Source of the DNA: Duganella aquatilis | GTDB taxonomy: Bacteria; Pseudomonadota; Gammaproteobacteria; Burkholderiales; Burkholderiaceae_D | Assembly: GCF_009674565.1 (NCBI RefSeq) | Contig: NZ_WKJL01000003.1 | Span: 248,001 to 312,000, forward strand | Length of the DNA: 64,000 nt | Direction of reading: 5' to 3' | Part shown: positions 44,495 to 53,546 of the stretch, in pieces | Layout: the number at the start of each line of letters is the position of its first letter | How positions within the stretch are numbered: position 1 is the first letter of the stretch | Position numbers and translations under genes: made by a program | Notes under the pieces: model-generated | Database searches by the model: none | What the model saw: only the letters and a program-made list of their open reading frames with translations | Told to the model about the DNA's origin: nothing

Positions 44495-46959
44495 TGGCCG
44501 CCTCGACCCGCGCGGCGCCGCGTAACACGCCCCATCGCCTGGTGCTGCGCGCCACGCTCGGCCAACACGTGGCCGGCCTGCTGACCAGCGGCCTACAAGC
44601 ACTTGCCCGCGCCGCCGCCCGCAACATCGGCATGGCGCTCACGCTGGCGCTGCTGGCGGGCCTGTGCGGCTTGCAGGCGCTGGCTTTGCTGCGCGCGCCG
44701 GCGGCCTGGCTGCCAGCCGCCATCACCGTCAATCTCGCGGCGGGCGACAGCATCACGCTCGGCCAGCGCGAACTGGCCGCGCCGCAGTCCGACCGCAACC
44801 ACCTGTCGCTGCGCCATGACGCCAACGGCTGGGCGTTGCGTAATCTCAGCGCCGGCAAGCAGGTCGTCCTGCTGCGCGATGGCAGCGAGCAGCGCCTGGG
44901 CAGCATGGCCATGCAAGGCTTGCAGCGCTTTCAGATCGATGGCGCAGTGTTCAACGTCGGTGCGGCCGATGCGCACGAAGTGAGCTTCACCCGCGACGGC
45001 CACGCATGGCGCTACGACGGCGCCGTGCTGTATCGCGATGGCAGCCAGCAGGCCAACTGCCCGGAATCGCGGCTGGCCTCCAAGGCGCTGTCCGCGTGGA
45101 ACCGCATCATGCCGCTGGCGCTGACGATTGCCCGCCCATTGAGCTTCGGCGGCAACCTGTATTGCGACAACCGCCTCGGACTGGCGCAGGTGACGCCCGG
45201 CGCCGCGCAAATCGCCCGTGTCAATGGCCGTTTGCAGCTTTCGGCCGGCAATCCGGATGGCGACCGCGCCGCCGTGCTGGTGACGGATCGCAGTGGCCAG
45301 GCCGACCTGCGCAAGCAGGAAGCCGCGCTGACTGGCGTGAACGCCATCATGGTCGGCCACACGCGCTTTCAATTGACCACTCAGGACGATCAACTGACCT
45401 TGCAGCCCAGCCGCCACGTCAAGCTGTTCAGCGATCCTGAACTGAAGCTGCCGGAGCAGGTCAGCTGGCAATGGCAGCAACGCACGCTGTGGAGCGGCGG
45501 CCATGCGGACGCCATCTGGATTGGCATGGCGCTGTGCCTTGCCTGCGTCGCCGTCAGCGCTGGCGCGCGCGGCCTGGCCCGTTCGCCATGGACGGCGCGG
45601 GTGGCCGACGGCGGCGGATTACTGGCGGCGGCCGGCATGCTGGCGGTCGGTCTGATCGCATTGATCGCGCAGCGGGCCGGCTATGCGCCAAGCGCCGCAT
45701 GTTCGCTGCTGCTGGGCGCCAGCGCACTGCTGGTATGGCTTGCGCTGCCGGGCCGCCTGACGCTGGCGACCGCCGCCGGCGCCGTCCTGCTGGCGGCCGG
45801 GCTGCTGGCGCAGCTGGAACTCGGCCTCGGCGCGCCGGAATCGTCGTGGCTGCGCTACTACCAGAAGAGCGCCGCCATGCTGGCCATCGGCGCCGGTCTT
45901 GGCGGCTTGCTGCGCCTGTGGGCACAACACCAGGCCGCGCGTGGCGCGCATCTTCAACAACGCACCATCGAATGGCTGCTTGCACTATTTGCCGCCGTGG
46001 CGCTGGCCGCATTGGCCGCGCAAGTGCTGTGGGGCGATGAAACCGGCGTCTTCGACCTGCAACCGGTGGAACTGGCCAAGCTGGCGCTGACCGCCCTCAC
46101 CGCTCACTGCCTGGCGCTGCGCTTCAACTGGCACAGCGGCCCGCAGCGGCTGGCCGACCACGGCGCGCGCTGGCTGCAACTGATCGCGCCCGCGCTGCTG
46201 TTCCTCGCCCTGCTCAGCCTCGCACTGGTGCAGGTGGACGATTTCTCGCCGCTGATTCTGCTGCTGGTCTGGAGCACCGGCATGGGCCTGGCCTACGCCG
46301 TCGCCGCCGGCAACCGCGTATTGGCGGCGCTGCTGCTGGCCGGTGCGCTGATGGCCGTCGCCGGCGTGGTTTACCTGCGCGTCTTCGGCACCGATGATTT
46401 GATCCGCTGGGGCTTCTACGCTGACCGCTTCCTGGTCTGGCTCAATCCCGCCGAGCACCCGCACACCGGCCAGCAACTGCTGCTGGGCGCCCGCGCCATC
46501 GGCGACGGCGGCTGGCTGGGCGCCGACCACTGGCTAGGCCTGCGCGCGCTGGGCCAGTCCGCCGGCGGCGTGGTGCAGATCCCCGCCGTGCAGGACGATT
46601 TTGCCGCCTCGTTCTTCCTCAACCGCCATGGACTGGTCGGCGGCCTGCTGCTGTGGGCCGTGCAGGCCGCGTTCCTGATCGGCATCGTGCTGACGGCGGT
46701 GCGCGCCTACCGCAGCGGCACGGCAGCCCGCAACTTCCGCCACGCCTGGGTGGGACGCTTCCGCTACTTCGCACTGTGCGGCGGCGGCGCCTTCGTGCTG
46801 GCGCACTTCCTGCTGTCGTGGGGGACCAATCTGGCGATCTTCCCCATCATGGGCCAGCCGATGAGTTTTCTGTCGGCCGGCGGCAGCCATCTGCTGTTTT
46901 TCCTTTGCCCCCTGCTTACGTTCTGTGCGATCAGCGCGCCATCTACAGAAGGAGTTTGA
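44494..46959 (+). CDS. FtsW/RodA/SpoVE-like membrane protein with large N-terminal extension
   Basis: 821 residues from the ATG at 44494. Helix 46-68, then about 270 residues of beta-rich sequence (SITLGQRELAAP, HLSLRHDANGWALRNL: FHA-like spacing), then about ten helices from residue 338. The last 400 residues carry SEDS-type motifs: DLQPVELAKLAL, AVQDDFAASFFLNRHGLVGG and PIMGQPMSFLSAGGSHLLFF, corresponding to the FtsW/RodA peptidoglycan glycosyltransferase core. Typical FtsW is about 400 residues, so the extension is unusual. Coupled to the kinase and followed after three bases by the next gene. Confidence 0.8.
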   Translation: MAASTRAAPRNTPHRLVLRATLGQHVAGLLTSGLQALARAAARNIGMALTLALLAGLCGLQALALLRAPAAWLPAAITVNLAAGDSITLGQRELAAPQSDRNHLSLRHDANGWALRNLSAGKQVVLLRDGSEQRLGSMAMQGLQRFQIDGAVFNVGAADAHEVSFTRDGHAWRYDGAVLYRDGSQQANCPESRLASKALSAWNRIMPLALTIARPLSFGGNLYCDNRLGLAQVTPGAAQIARVNGRLQLSAGNPDGDRAAVLVTDRSGQADLRKQEAALTGVNAIMVGHTRFQLTTQDDQLTLQPSRHVKLFSDPELKLPEQVSWQWQQRTLWSGGHADAIWIGMALCLACVAVSAGARGLARSPWTARVADGGGLLAAAGMLAVGLIALIAQRAGYAPSAACSLLLGASALLVWLALPGRLTLATAAGAVLLAAGLLAQLELGLGAPESSWLRYYQKSAAMLAIGAGLGGLLRLWAQHQAARGAHLQQRTIEWLLALFAAVALAALAAQVLWGDETGVFDLQPVELAKLALTALTAHCLALRFNWHSGPQRLADHGARWLQLIAPALLFLALLSLALVQVDDFSPLILLLVWSTGMGLAYAVAAGNRVLAALLLAGALMAVAGVVYLRVFGTDDLIRWGFYADRFLVWLNPAEHPHTGQQLLLGARAIGDGGWLGADHWLGLRALGQSAGGVVQIPAVQDDFAASFFLNRHGLVGGLLLWAVQAAFLIGIVLTAVRAYRSGTAARNFRHAWVGRFRYFALCGGGAFVLAHFLLSWGTNLAIFPIMGQPMSFLSAGGSHLLFFLCPLLTFCAISAPSTEGV

Positions 46960-46962
46960 ACC

Positions 46963-48597
46963 ATGCCGACCTATGTCCAACACGCCGTCCTGGGACGCAT
47001 TCCGGACGTATTCAACGCCGAGGCCATCTGGCAGACGCCGGGCCTGGCGCTGTTCTCGCGCCGCCCGCTGCTGCGCGACCTGCTGGAGCGCAGCCCGCGC
47101 GAACACAAGGGCCGCGCCGCCACCCGTTGCTTCTCGCACGTGACGCTGGTGCTGCCGCAGGAGGACGTCGATGACGACTATCACTTGACGCGCGGCGCGC
47201 GGGCACGCGATCTGGCCGAGACATTGACCGCGCTGCATCAGAAGGATTTCGGCGATCTGCTCGGCAGCGACCAGGTGCGCTACGACGTGGTCGGCGCCAC
47301 TTCGCTGGCGCCCGGCGAGATCGAGGTCAAGTTCGGGCATGCCGTGTACCTGCCGGCGCCGGACGAAAAGATTCTGTACAACATCAGCGTGTCGCGCGAC
47401 AGCGCGATCTGGCATCCGGTCTGCCCGCTGTATCCGAACCAGCGCCTGGCGCTGATCGGCGGCGAAGGCGCGGAAGCCAGCGCGGTCGCCCAGGGCTGGC
47501 CGTTCGGTCCCGATGCCGCGCTGCTGATCCTCAACGACGGCCCGGATGCGCCGCCGGTAGTGCAGATGCGTCCCAAGGATGCTTTCGATTGCCGCTACGA
47601 TCCGCGCAGCGGCTACTACACCATCAAGTCGCTGCGCGAGCCGCAAGGCGGCCGGCTCTTGCTGAAAATCGCGCGCACGTCGGCGTTTCCCGTTCGTCCG
47701 CGCACCTTCACCGATCCCGCAGCCAGCGCTACGCCGGTCGCCGCCAGCAATCCGGCGGTATGGCAGAGCCGCTCAGGGCAAGCCAGCGTGGACCCGCGCG
47801 GCACGCCGAACTCGGTCGAAGCGGCGCGAGCACATGCCGGCCCAGCCGGGCTGCCGCGTCAGGCCGGCGCCGGGCCGATCGACCTGACCGCCGTGCCGGC
47901 CGCCGCCAGCCACAAGCCGGCCAACCGCGCCGGTGAAAGCGACGCCACCTACGCGCCGGTGTCGCAACAGCGCGTCAGCCTGGTGGCGCTGGCCTTGCCG
48001 CGCCTGAGCCGCTACCGCGACACCGGCGCGCAGGCGCTGGAACTTCCATTCGACCGCGCGCTGGCCTTGTCCACCGACGCGCAACCAGCCATCAGCCTGA
48101 TGGTCGATGCCGCCGACGATTTGTACGCCTGCACCGCAGAGGGCCGCCAGCGCATCGAAGCCCCGGCCACCTTCGCACCGGTCGATGCACGCGCACTGCG
48201 CCTGCTGCCCGCCGCGCCCGAGATGGCGGACCGCTACCGCGCCATGGTCTGCCTCGCGCAGCCGGTGAGCGCCGGCGTCGCCAGCGGCGTGCGCTTCACC
48301 TTCGGCCGCAACTCGCCGATGCTGGCGTCGCTGCGTTTGCTCGACTCGCCGCGCTTCCTCAAGCGCGCCGACGGCGCAGGCACGGCCAGCGCCGACCGCA
48401 TCGGCCTGTCGCGCACCGCGTTCAGCTTTGAAGCGGCCGCCAAGGGCTACACCATCGGCCGCCAGAGCGCCACGCAGGCGCTATACCACCTGGACGACAA
48501 GCTGCAATTCGTCGCCAGCATCGGCGACGCGCCCTACCTGCTGCCGCGCGGCCACCACCTGGTCGCCGGCCATTACGTGCTGCGCTTCGACGCTTGA
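46963..48597 (+). CDS. Protein with degenerate FHA-like C-terminus, FhaA-like arrangement
   Basis: 544 residues, GGAG nine bases before the ATG. Residues 1-130 (LVLPQEDVDDDYHLTRGARA, RDLAETLTALHQKDFGDLLG, VRYDVVGATSLAPGEIEVKF) recall the N-terminal domain of mycobacterial FhaA in strand order, though I cannot confirm this by alignment. Two GxxLLL-type beta domains follow, then a Pro/Ala linker (about 250-330) and a C-terminal region with GVRFTFGRNSPM and KGYTIGRQSATQALYHLDDK that looks like a decayed FHA fold. Probably a phosphothreonine-linked scaffold for the kinase. Function inferred from neighbours. Confidence 0.5.
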   Translation: MPTYVQHAVLGRIPDVFNAEAIWQTPGLALFSRRPLLRDLLERSPREHKGRAATRCFSHVTLVLPQEDVDDDYHLTRGARARDLAETLTALHQKDFGDLLGSDQVRYDVVGATSLAPGEIEVKFGHAVYLPAPDEKILYNISVSRDSAIWHPVCPLYPNQRLALIGGEGAEASAVAQGWPFGPDAALLILNDGPDAPPVVQMRPKDAFDCRYDPRSGYYTIKSLREPQGGRLLLKIARTSAFPVRPRTFTDPAASATPVAASNPAVWQSRSGQASVDPRGTPNSVEAARAHAGPAGLPRQAGAGPIDLTAVPAAASHKPANRAGESDATYAPVSQQRVSLVALALPRLSRYRDTGAQALELPFDRALALSTDAQPAISLMVDAADDLYACTAEGRQRIEAPATFAPVDARALRLLPAAPEMADRYRAMVCLAQPVSAGVASGVRFTFGRNSPMLASLRLLDSPRFLKRADGAGTASADRIGLSRTAFSFEAAAKGYTIGRQSATQALYHLDDKLQFVASIGDAPYLLPRGHHLVAGHYVLRFDA

Positions 48598-48603
48598 TCC
48601 ATC

Positions 48604-49083
48604 ATGGACGCCGCCAAACTCTATGCCGTCGCAGCCTTCGCCGCTGGCCTGATCATCACGCTGTTCCTGGCCGCCTACCTGACGCCGCGCACCTGGTGGC
48701 GCCGGCCGAACGCACGCGCGCTGTTCATCATGGTGGCCGGCGCCTGGGGCTTCGGCAGCCTGATTCTGTATGCCACGCACGGCCCGGTGACCGCCAGCGC
48801 CAGCGCGCTCGCCAACAGCATCGCGCCGGCAGCAGCCGCAGAAATAGCGCAGCCCACCGCATCCGGCCCGGCTGCCGGCCAGCCCTTCCACGTCCACCGC
48901 GACCTGAATCTGCGCGCCGCGCCTGGCGTACACGCCGCCCGCGTCGCCATCGTGCCAGCGGGCGCCGACGTCACCCCTACCGGCGCCCGCGATGGCGACT
49001 GGTGGCAGATCAAGGCCAGCGTCAATGGCCGCGACAACACCGGCTGGGTCAGCAGCCTGTGGCTGCGCCGGAGCGGCGAATGA
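48604..49083 (+). CDS. Membrane-anchored SH3b-domain protein
   Basis: 159 residues. Two membrane helices near the N-terminus (AAFAAGLIITLFLAAYL and ALFIMVAGAWGFGSLILYA) and a bacterial SH3 domain at about 98-155 (HRDLNLRAAPGVHAARVAIV, GDWWQIKASVNGRDNTGWVS). SH3b domains of this type often bind cell-wall peptides, which fits the FtsW/RodA-like neighbour. It starts six bases after the previous gene and its stop overlaps the PP2C start (ATGA). Confidence 0.8.
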   Translation: MDAAKLYAVAAFAAGLIITLFLAAYLTPRTWWRRPNARALFIMVAGAWGFGSLILYATHGPVTASASALANSIAPAAAAEIAQPTASGPAAGQPFHVHRDLNLRAAPGVHAARVAIVPAGADVTPTGARDGDWWQIKASVNGRDNTGWVSSLWLRRSGE

Positions 49084-50159
49084 CGCACACGCCACCCACC
49101 GCCGCCGGCGTTTTTTCGGCTAAGCTGTGGCCTTTCGCATCCCGCGCCGCGGCGCCCGCACCGATGACACGCATCACCGACCAACTCAACTTCGGCCCCG
49201 GCCTGGACGTCGCCGCCCGCAGCAGCGCCAGCATCAGCAAACTGCAAACGCCGGAAAACCAGGACAACCTGCTGCTCATCGACGCCAACGGCCGCGCCGT
49301 GCTGCTGCGCGACCAGACGCCGCAAACCACGCAGCTACCCGACTGGCCGCAAGGCCACGTGCGCCTCGCGGTCCTGGACGGCATGGGCGGCCATGGTCAC
49401 GGACGCCAGGCCGCCGAAGCCGTCGCCACCGGCCTGCTGCGCATTCCCGCCTGCGCCAGCCTGGAAGAACTGAGCACGCGCCTCGACCAGCTGCATCGCG
49501 ACCTGCAAGCCCGCTTCGCCCGCCCGGACGACCATGACACCTTCCGCCGTCCCGGCACCACGCTCACGCTGCTGGAAATCCCGCCCGGCCGGGAGCCGAT
49601 GCTGTACCACGCCGGCGATTCGCGCCTGTACGAAATCACGCCGCAAACCGTCAAGCCGCTGACGGCGGACCACGTCCCCGCCACCGCCTTCGCCATGCAC
49701 GGCCTGCTGGACGAGCAGGAATGGTGGCAGCAAGTGCACGGCGAGCACCGCGCGCAGATCTCGCAGGCCTACATCCTCGGCAACGCCTTCGCCAATCCGC
49801 AAGTGCTGGACGACGGCCTGCTGCCGCTGGACGCGACCAACCTGCCGCCCTTCCTGCACCACCTGGCCGACCGCCGCGCCGTGACCGTGCGCGCTGACGC
49901 CACCTACCTGCTGGCCACCGACGGTTTCTGGTCCTGCGCCCATCCGCAGCCGTGGATCGAGCGCTGGCCGGCCCTGCTGGCGCAATCGGACGCCGGCCAC
50001 GCGCTCGACGCCCTGTTCAGCGATTACGCCCACAATCCGCCGCCGCAACTCCACATCGACAACCTGAGCGCCATCGTGATCCGCTTTACCCCCCCCAAAA
50101 CGACCGGCAATGTTGACGAAACAGCACTACCAACAGCACCAATTCCGTCGCATTTTTGA
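49080..50159 (+). CDS. PP2C-type Ser/Thr protein phosphatase
   Basis: 359 residues from the ATG at 49080, overlapping the previous stop. PPM/PP2C metal motifs are intact: AVLDGMGGHGHGR, LYHAGDSRLYEI, YLLATDGFWS and HIDNLSAIVI. The region between (FAMHGLLDEQEWWQQVHGEH) is longer than usual. Predicted to dephosphorylate targets of the kinase at 43454-44494. The stop lies within an inverted repeat that may regulate the next gene. Confidence 0.88.
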   Translation: MTHTPPTAAGVFSAKLWPFASRAAAPAPMTRITDQLNFGPGLDVAARSSASISKLQTPENQDNLLLIDANGRAVLLRDQTPQTTQLPDWPQGHVRLAVLDGMGGHGHGRQAAEAVATGLLRIPACASLEELSTRLDQLHRDLQARFARPDDHDTFRRPGTTLTLLEIPPGREPMLYHAGDSRLYEITPQTVKPLTADHVPATAFAMHGLLDEQEWWQQVHGEHRAQISQAYILGNAFANPQVLDDGLLPLDATNLPPFLHHLADRRAVTVRADATYLLATDGFWSCAHPQPWIERWPALLAQSDAGHALDALFSDYAHNPPPQLHIDNLSAIVIRFTPPKTTGNVDETALPTAPIPSHF

Positions 50160-50236
50160 TACCCGCACAGCCTGTATCAAAAATCGGTTCCAAAGTTTGC
50201 CAAACAGAGCGAAAACCGCATAAACTTGCGGGTATC
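50153..50236 (+). promoter_or_regulatory. Two mutually exclusive hairpins before the FHA gene
   Basis: TTTTTGATAC (50153-50162) can pair with GTATCAAAAA (50174-50183). GATACCCGCA (50158-50167), which shares its first bases, can instead pair with TGCGGGTATC (50227-50236). Both are perfect ten-base pairings and cannot form together. The first spans the PP2C stop codon. The arrangement resembles an attenuator or a leader switch in the 94-base gap between PP2C and FHA genes. Confidence 0.45.
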
Positions 50237-50253
50237 CCATCGGTCGGTTTGTC

Positions 50254-51792
50254 ATGAAAAAATGCAGTAATGCCCAGCACCCGCATTGCACCTTCTGGGT
50301 CATGCCTGGATCGCAAACTTGTGAAGGCGGCCACGCCCAAGTTGAAGCGTCCAGCTACGACCTGCTGACTGCCTTGCGCACCAACCGTGCCGCCTCGCCG
50401 GCCACGGTGCTGGATGCCGTCCCTGCATCCGCCGAAACGCACGAACCTCCAGCCAATTACGCCCGCCCCCATCAACGCGCCCAGGCGCTGCGTCCGCAAC
50501 TGCACATCAGCGGCTTCGACCCGCGCGCTGCCGGCGGCCGCCAGACGCTGAAGATGGAACTGCGCGGCATGCCGGAAACCTGCGCGCCGCAACTGACGCT
50601 GCAATTGCAATCGGACCTGATTCCCAACGGCGCCTCGCGCCAGCAGTTCGTGCGCTCGGTCAGCGGCGAATGGCGACCGGTGTTCGCCGAGTTCTCCTCG
50701 CGCGGCAAGGAGCACGGCCAGTACCAGATCAGCATCGAACTGCTTAGCCAGCACACCGGCATGGCGGCGCGCAAATGGGTGTGCACCTTCGTCATCCTGG
50801 TGCCGCGCCTGGACGCGACGCTCACCGAAATCCACCGCATCTTCCTCAGCACCCACAAGAACGTGCGCGTGATGGCGGACGACGCCTCCATCGCCCGCGT
50901 CAGCGCGCAAGGCGGCGACAGCCTGGATATCGACGTCACCGCCCGCAACGCCGGCATCGCGCACCTGGACCTGAACGCGCCGGCCGGCAAGGTGGACCTG
51001 GGTTTCACCACCATCGCGTGGGACGAAGACCTGATCGAAATCGACATGCCGCAGGCGGCGGCCGTGCATCCGCACACCACGCGTTCGGCGTCGCTGGTCA
51101 ACGCTGCGCCGGAAGCCGGCTCGCAGCGCCAGATCCGCCTGTTCGCGATGGAAGAATGCGTCATCGGCCGCTTCGAGCTGGTCGATCCGGAAGCGGACGT
51201 CATGCTGACCCACTACTCTGCGGACGGCCAGGACACCAACGGCCTGACGCGCCGCCTGTCGGGCCGCCACGCCATCATCCGCCGTTCCGGCCTGGGATTT
51301 GAAATTGAAGATGTCTCGCGCTACGGCATCCTGCTCGATGGCGTCTGGCCGGGCAAGCACAAGCCGACCGCGCTGCGACTCGGCATGCGCATTGAATTCA
51401 GCGCCAGCATCAAGGGCATCGTCACGCTGTCGGTATCGGCCATCATGCCGCATGGCGTGATCCTGCACCGCGTCGACCAGGGCGCCAACGCCGAATGCTT
51501 CTACCTGCTGGCGCCGGACACGCATCCCGGCTATCCGGTCAAGTCCTATCCCGCCGCGCCGCACGCGGCCGCGCTGCCGCTGCTGGTGCACCGCGACGGC
51601 GGCTTCTGGCACCTGGACCAGCTGACCGGCAAGGAAACCGCGCTGGCGCCGGCCGTCTCGCTGGATAAGCTGAGCCGCGTGCCGCGCCATACCCGCTTCG
51701 CCAGCGATCCGTATCCGGAACACTGGATCATCCGCACCGGCGCCGAGGATATGTACAGCACTGTGGCGGCGAACGCGCTGTCCACCGCCTGA
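50254..51792 (+). CDS. FHA-domain protein with N-terminal Cys/His cluster
   Basis: 512 residues. A putative metal site at the N-terminus (Cys4, His9/His11, Cys12, Cys23, His27 in HCTFWVMPGSQTCEGGH) precedes a beta-rich middle domain (about 85-220, arrestin/adhesin-like). A clear FHA domain lies at about 295-385: ECVIGRFELVDPEADVML, LSGRHAIIRRSGLGFEIEDV and SRYGILLDG carry the phosphothreonine-binding GR, S..H and N-position equivalents (the last Asn is replaced by Tyr-Gly). Probably reads kinase marks. Last gene of the operon, separated by the hairpin pair. Confidence 0.82.
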   Translation: MKKCSNAQHPHCTFWVMPGSQTCEGGHAQVEASSYDLLTALRTNRAASPATVLDAVPASAETHEPPANYARPHQRAQALRPQLHISGFDPRAAGGRQTLKMELRGMPETCAPQLTLQLQSDLIPNGASRQQFVRSVSGEWRPVFAEFSSRGKEHGQYQISIELLSQHTGMAARKWVCTFVILVPRLDATLTEIHRIFLSTHKNVRVMADDASIARVSAQGGDSLDIDVTARNAGIAHLDLNAPAGKVDLGFTTIAWDEDLIEIDMPQAAAVHPHTTRSASLVNAAPEAGSQRQIRLFAMEECVIGRFELVDPEADVMLTHYSADGQDTNGLTRRLSGRHAIIRRSGLGFEIEDVSRYGILLDGVWPGKHKPTALRLGMRIEFSASIKGIVTLSVSAIMPHGVILHRVDQGANAECFYLLAPDTHPGYPVKSYPAAPHAAALPLLVHRDGGFWHLDQLTGKETALAPAVSLDKLSRVPRHTRFASDPYPEHWIIRTGAEDMYSTVAANALSTA

Positions 51793-51799
51793 GCCTTCG

Positions 51800-52681
51800 T
51801 CAGGCCGCCGGCTTCTTCGCCGGCAGGGGAATCCAGTCCGTCTCACCTGGCACCGGCGCGAAGCGCTGGGCTTCCCAGTCCTCCGCCGCCTGCGAGATGC
51901 GCTCCTTGCGCGACGAGACAAAATTCCAGTACATGAAGCGATGGCCGTCCAGCGGCTCGCCGCCGATCACCACAAAGCGCGCGGCCGAAGCGGCTTTCAC
52001 GCGTTGCGGACCGGCGGTGTTCAGCAGCGCCATGGTGTGCAATTCCAGCGGCACGCCGTCGATGTGCAGTTCGCCGCTGATCGGATAGATGGCCGCTTCG
52101 GCCGGCAGGCTGTCCAGCACCAGTTCCTGCTCCGCCTGCAGTTCCACGTCCAGGTACAGCGTCTGGCTGTAGGTCACCACCGGCGAGGTCTGGCCGAAGG
52201 CCGAGCCGACCAGCACGCGCACCTTGGCGCCGTCCACGCTCAGTTCCGGAATCGCGTCGGACGGCGTATGGCAGAAGCCCGGCGCTTCCTCTTCATGCGC
52301 CACCGGCAGCGCGGCCCACAGCTGCAGGCCATGCGTGCGGTGCGGCTTGCCCACCAAATCCTTGGGCGTGCGCTCGGAGTGGACGATGCCGCTGCCGGCC
52401 GTCATCCAGTTGATGGCGCCCGGCTCGATGCGCTGCACGGTGCCCAGGCTGTCGCGGTGGTCCATCGCGCCTTCGAACAGGTAGGTCACGGTGGCCAGGC
52501 CGATATGCGGGTGCGGACGCACGTCGTGGTCGGCGTCCAGCGGCACGTCGAGCGGACCGAAATGGTCGAAGAAAATGAAGGGGCCGACCGCCTGCTTGAC
52601 GGCCGATGGCAGGAAGCGGCGCACCAGCAGGCCGCCGCCCAGGTCTTTTTCGTGACCTTTCAGCAGATTCGTAACGCTCAT
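51800..52681 (-). CDS. Pirin-family protein
   Basis: 293 residues. Cupin domains with the pirin metal motif RPHPHIGLATVTYLFEG, the following MDHRDSLGTVQRIEPG and INWMTAGSGIVHSE. The C-terminal pirin_C domain ends in GGEPLDGHRFMYWNFVSSRK. Pirins are iron-dependent; some act as quercetin-type dioxygenases or redox sensors. It starts four bases after the OsmC gene, forming a two-gene stress-type operon. Confidence 0.93.
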   Translation of the reverse strand: MSVTNLLKGHEKDLGGGLLVRRFLPSAVKQAVGPFIFFDHFGPLDVPLDADHDVRPHPHIGLATVTYLFEGAMDHRDSLGTVQRIEPGAINWMTAGSGIVHSERTPKDLVGKPHRTHGLQLWAALPVAHEEEAPGFCHTPSDAIPELSVDGAKVRVLVGSAFGQTSPVVTYSQTLYLDVELQAEQELVLDSLPAEAAIYPISGELHIDGVPLELHTMALLNTAGPQRVKAASAARFVVIGGEPLDGHRFMYWNFVSSRKERISQAAEDWEAQRFAPVPGETDWIPLPAKKPAA

Positions 52682-52685
52682 GATG

Positions 52686-53084
52686 TCATCCCAGAACGGT
52701 GGTGATTTCCGTGGTCACGGAAGTCATCAGCTTGTGGATCGGGCATTTCTCCGCGACCGCCAGCAGTTCGGTGCGCTGCGCGTCGGTCAGCTCGCCGGTC
52801 AGGTGCAGCGTGGCGGTCAGCCGGTAGACGCCATGGCGTTCCTCGCTGTCGTCGCGCTCCATGGTCACCTCCACGTTTTCCAGCGGGATGTTCTTGCGCT
52901 TGGCGTACCACACCACGGTCAGGCCCTTGCAGGCACTCAGCGCAGCGTCGTACAGGTCATGCGGCGATGGTCCGGCGTCGCTGCCGCCTTCTTCCGCCGA
53001 GATGTCGGCGGAGATGATGTGGTTGCGCACATGGACGATATGGCGCATCGGCAGGGATTGGTCGCGCAGGGCTTTGATAGTCAT
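52686..53084 (-). CDS. OsmC/Ohr-family peroxide-reducing protein
   Basis: 132 residues; AAGGA before the ATG. OsmC fold with GPSPHDLYDAALSACKGLTV, containing the first reactive Cys, and AVEK-type AVAEKCPIHKLM with the second. The two cysteines are the redox pair used to reduce organic hydroperoxides. Cotranscribed with pirin, which suggests an oxidative-stress role. Confidence 0.9.
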   Translation of the reverse strand: MTIKALRDQSLPMRHIVHVRNHIISADISAEEGGSDAGPSPHDLYDAALSACKGLTVVWYAKRKNIPLENVEVTMERDDSEERHGVYRLTATLHLTGELTDAQRTELLAVAEKCPIHKLMTSVTTEITTVLG

Positions 53085-53162
53085 TCGGCGTTCCTTGAAG
53101 GCGTTAAATCAGAACCGACAATGTACACCGAATGACGGAGTTGTGCTTCTACTAAAAGACCA

Positions 53163-53447
53163 TCACGCCCCGACCAGCACCATCGAGAAATCGGCGCCGG
53201 ACTGGCGCAATTTTTTGAGCCGCGCGTGGTCCGGATCGTCGTACCACGCGTGCGCCTGTTCGGCCGACGGGAACTCGATGACAACCATCGTCTGCGGCAG
53301 CGCCGGCGCGCTTTCCATCGCCTGCGGCGCCGATTTCGCCACCAGCTTGCCGCCGTGCTTGGCCACGAGCGCCGGCATGTGGGCACCATATTCCTGCTGC
53401 CACTCGGTGCTGCGCAAGGTAATGGATCCGATTGCATATGCTGCCAT
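53163..53447 (-). CDS. DUF1330-family protein
   Basis: 94 residues; GGAGA before the ATG. The dimeric alpha/beta-barrel family DUF1330 is recognisable from MAAYAIGSITLRSTEWQQEY, VAKHGGKLVAKSA and VVIEFPSAEQAHAWYDDPDH. Such proteins are small, cytoplasmic and of unclear enzymatic function. Divergent from the LysR2 gene, which may regulate it. Confidence 0.85.
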   Translation of the reverse strand: MAAYAIGSITLRSTEWQQEYGAHMPALVAKHGGKLVAKSAPQAMESAPALPQTMVVIEFPSAEQAHAWYDDPDHARLKKLRQSGADFSMVLVGA

Positions 53448-53546
53448 GGTGTTCTCCAGTGAGTAAGTGAACAGTCATTATGATCACAAGCTGATGGGCG
53501 ATAAATGCGCTAGAATTTCAGTCACTCCTAATTAAAAGTTCCGAAT

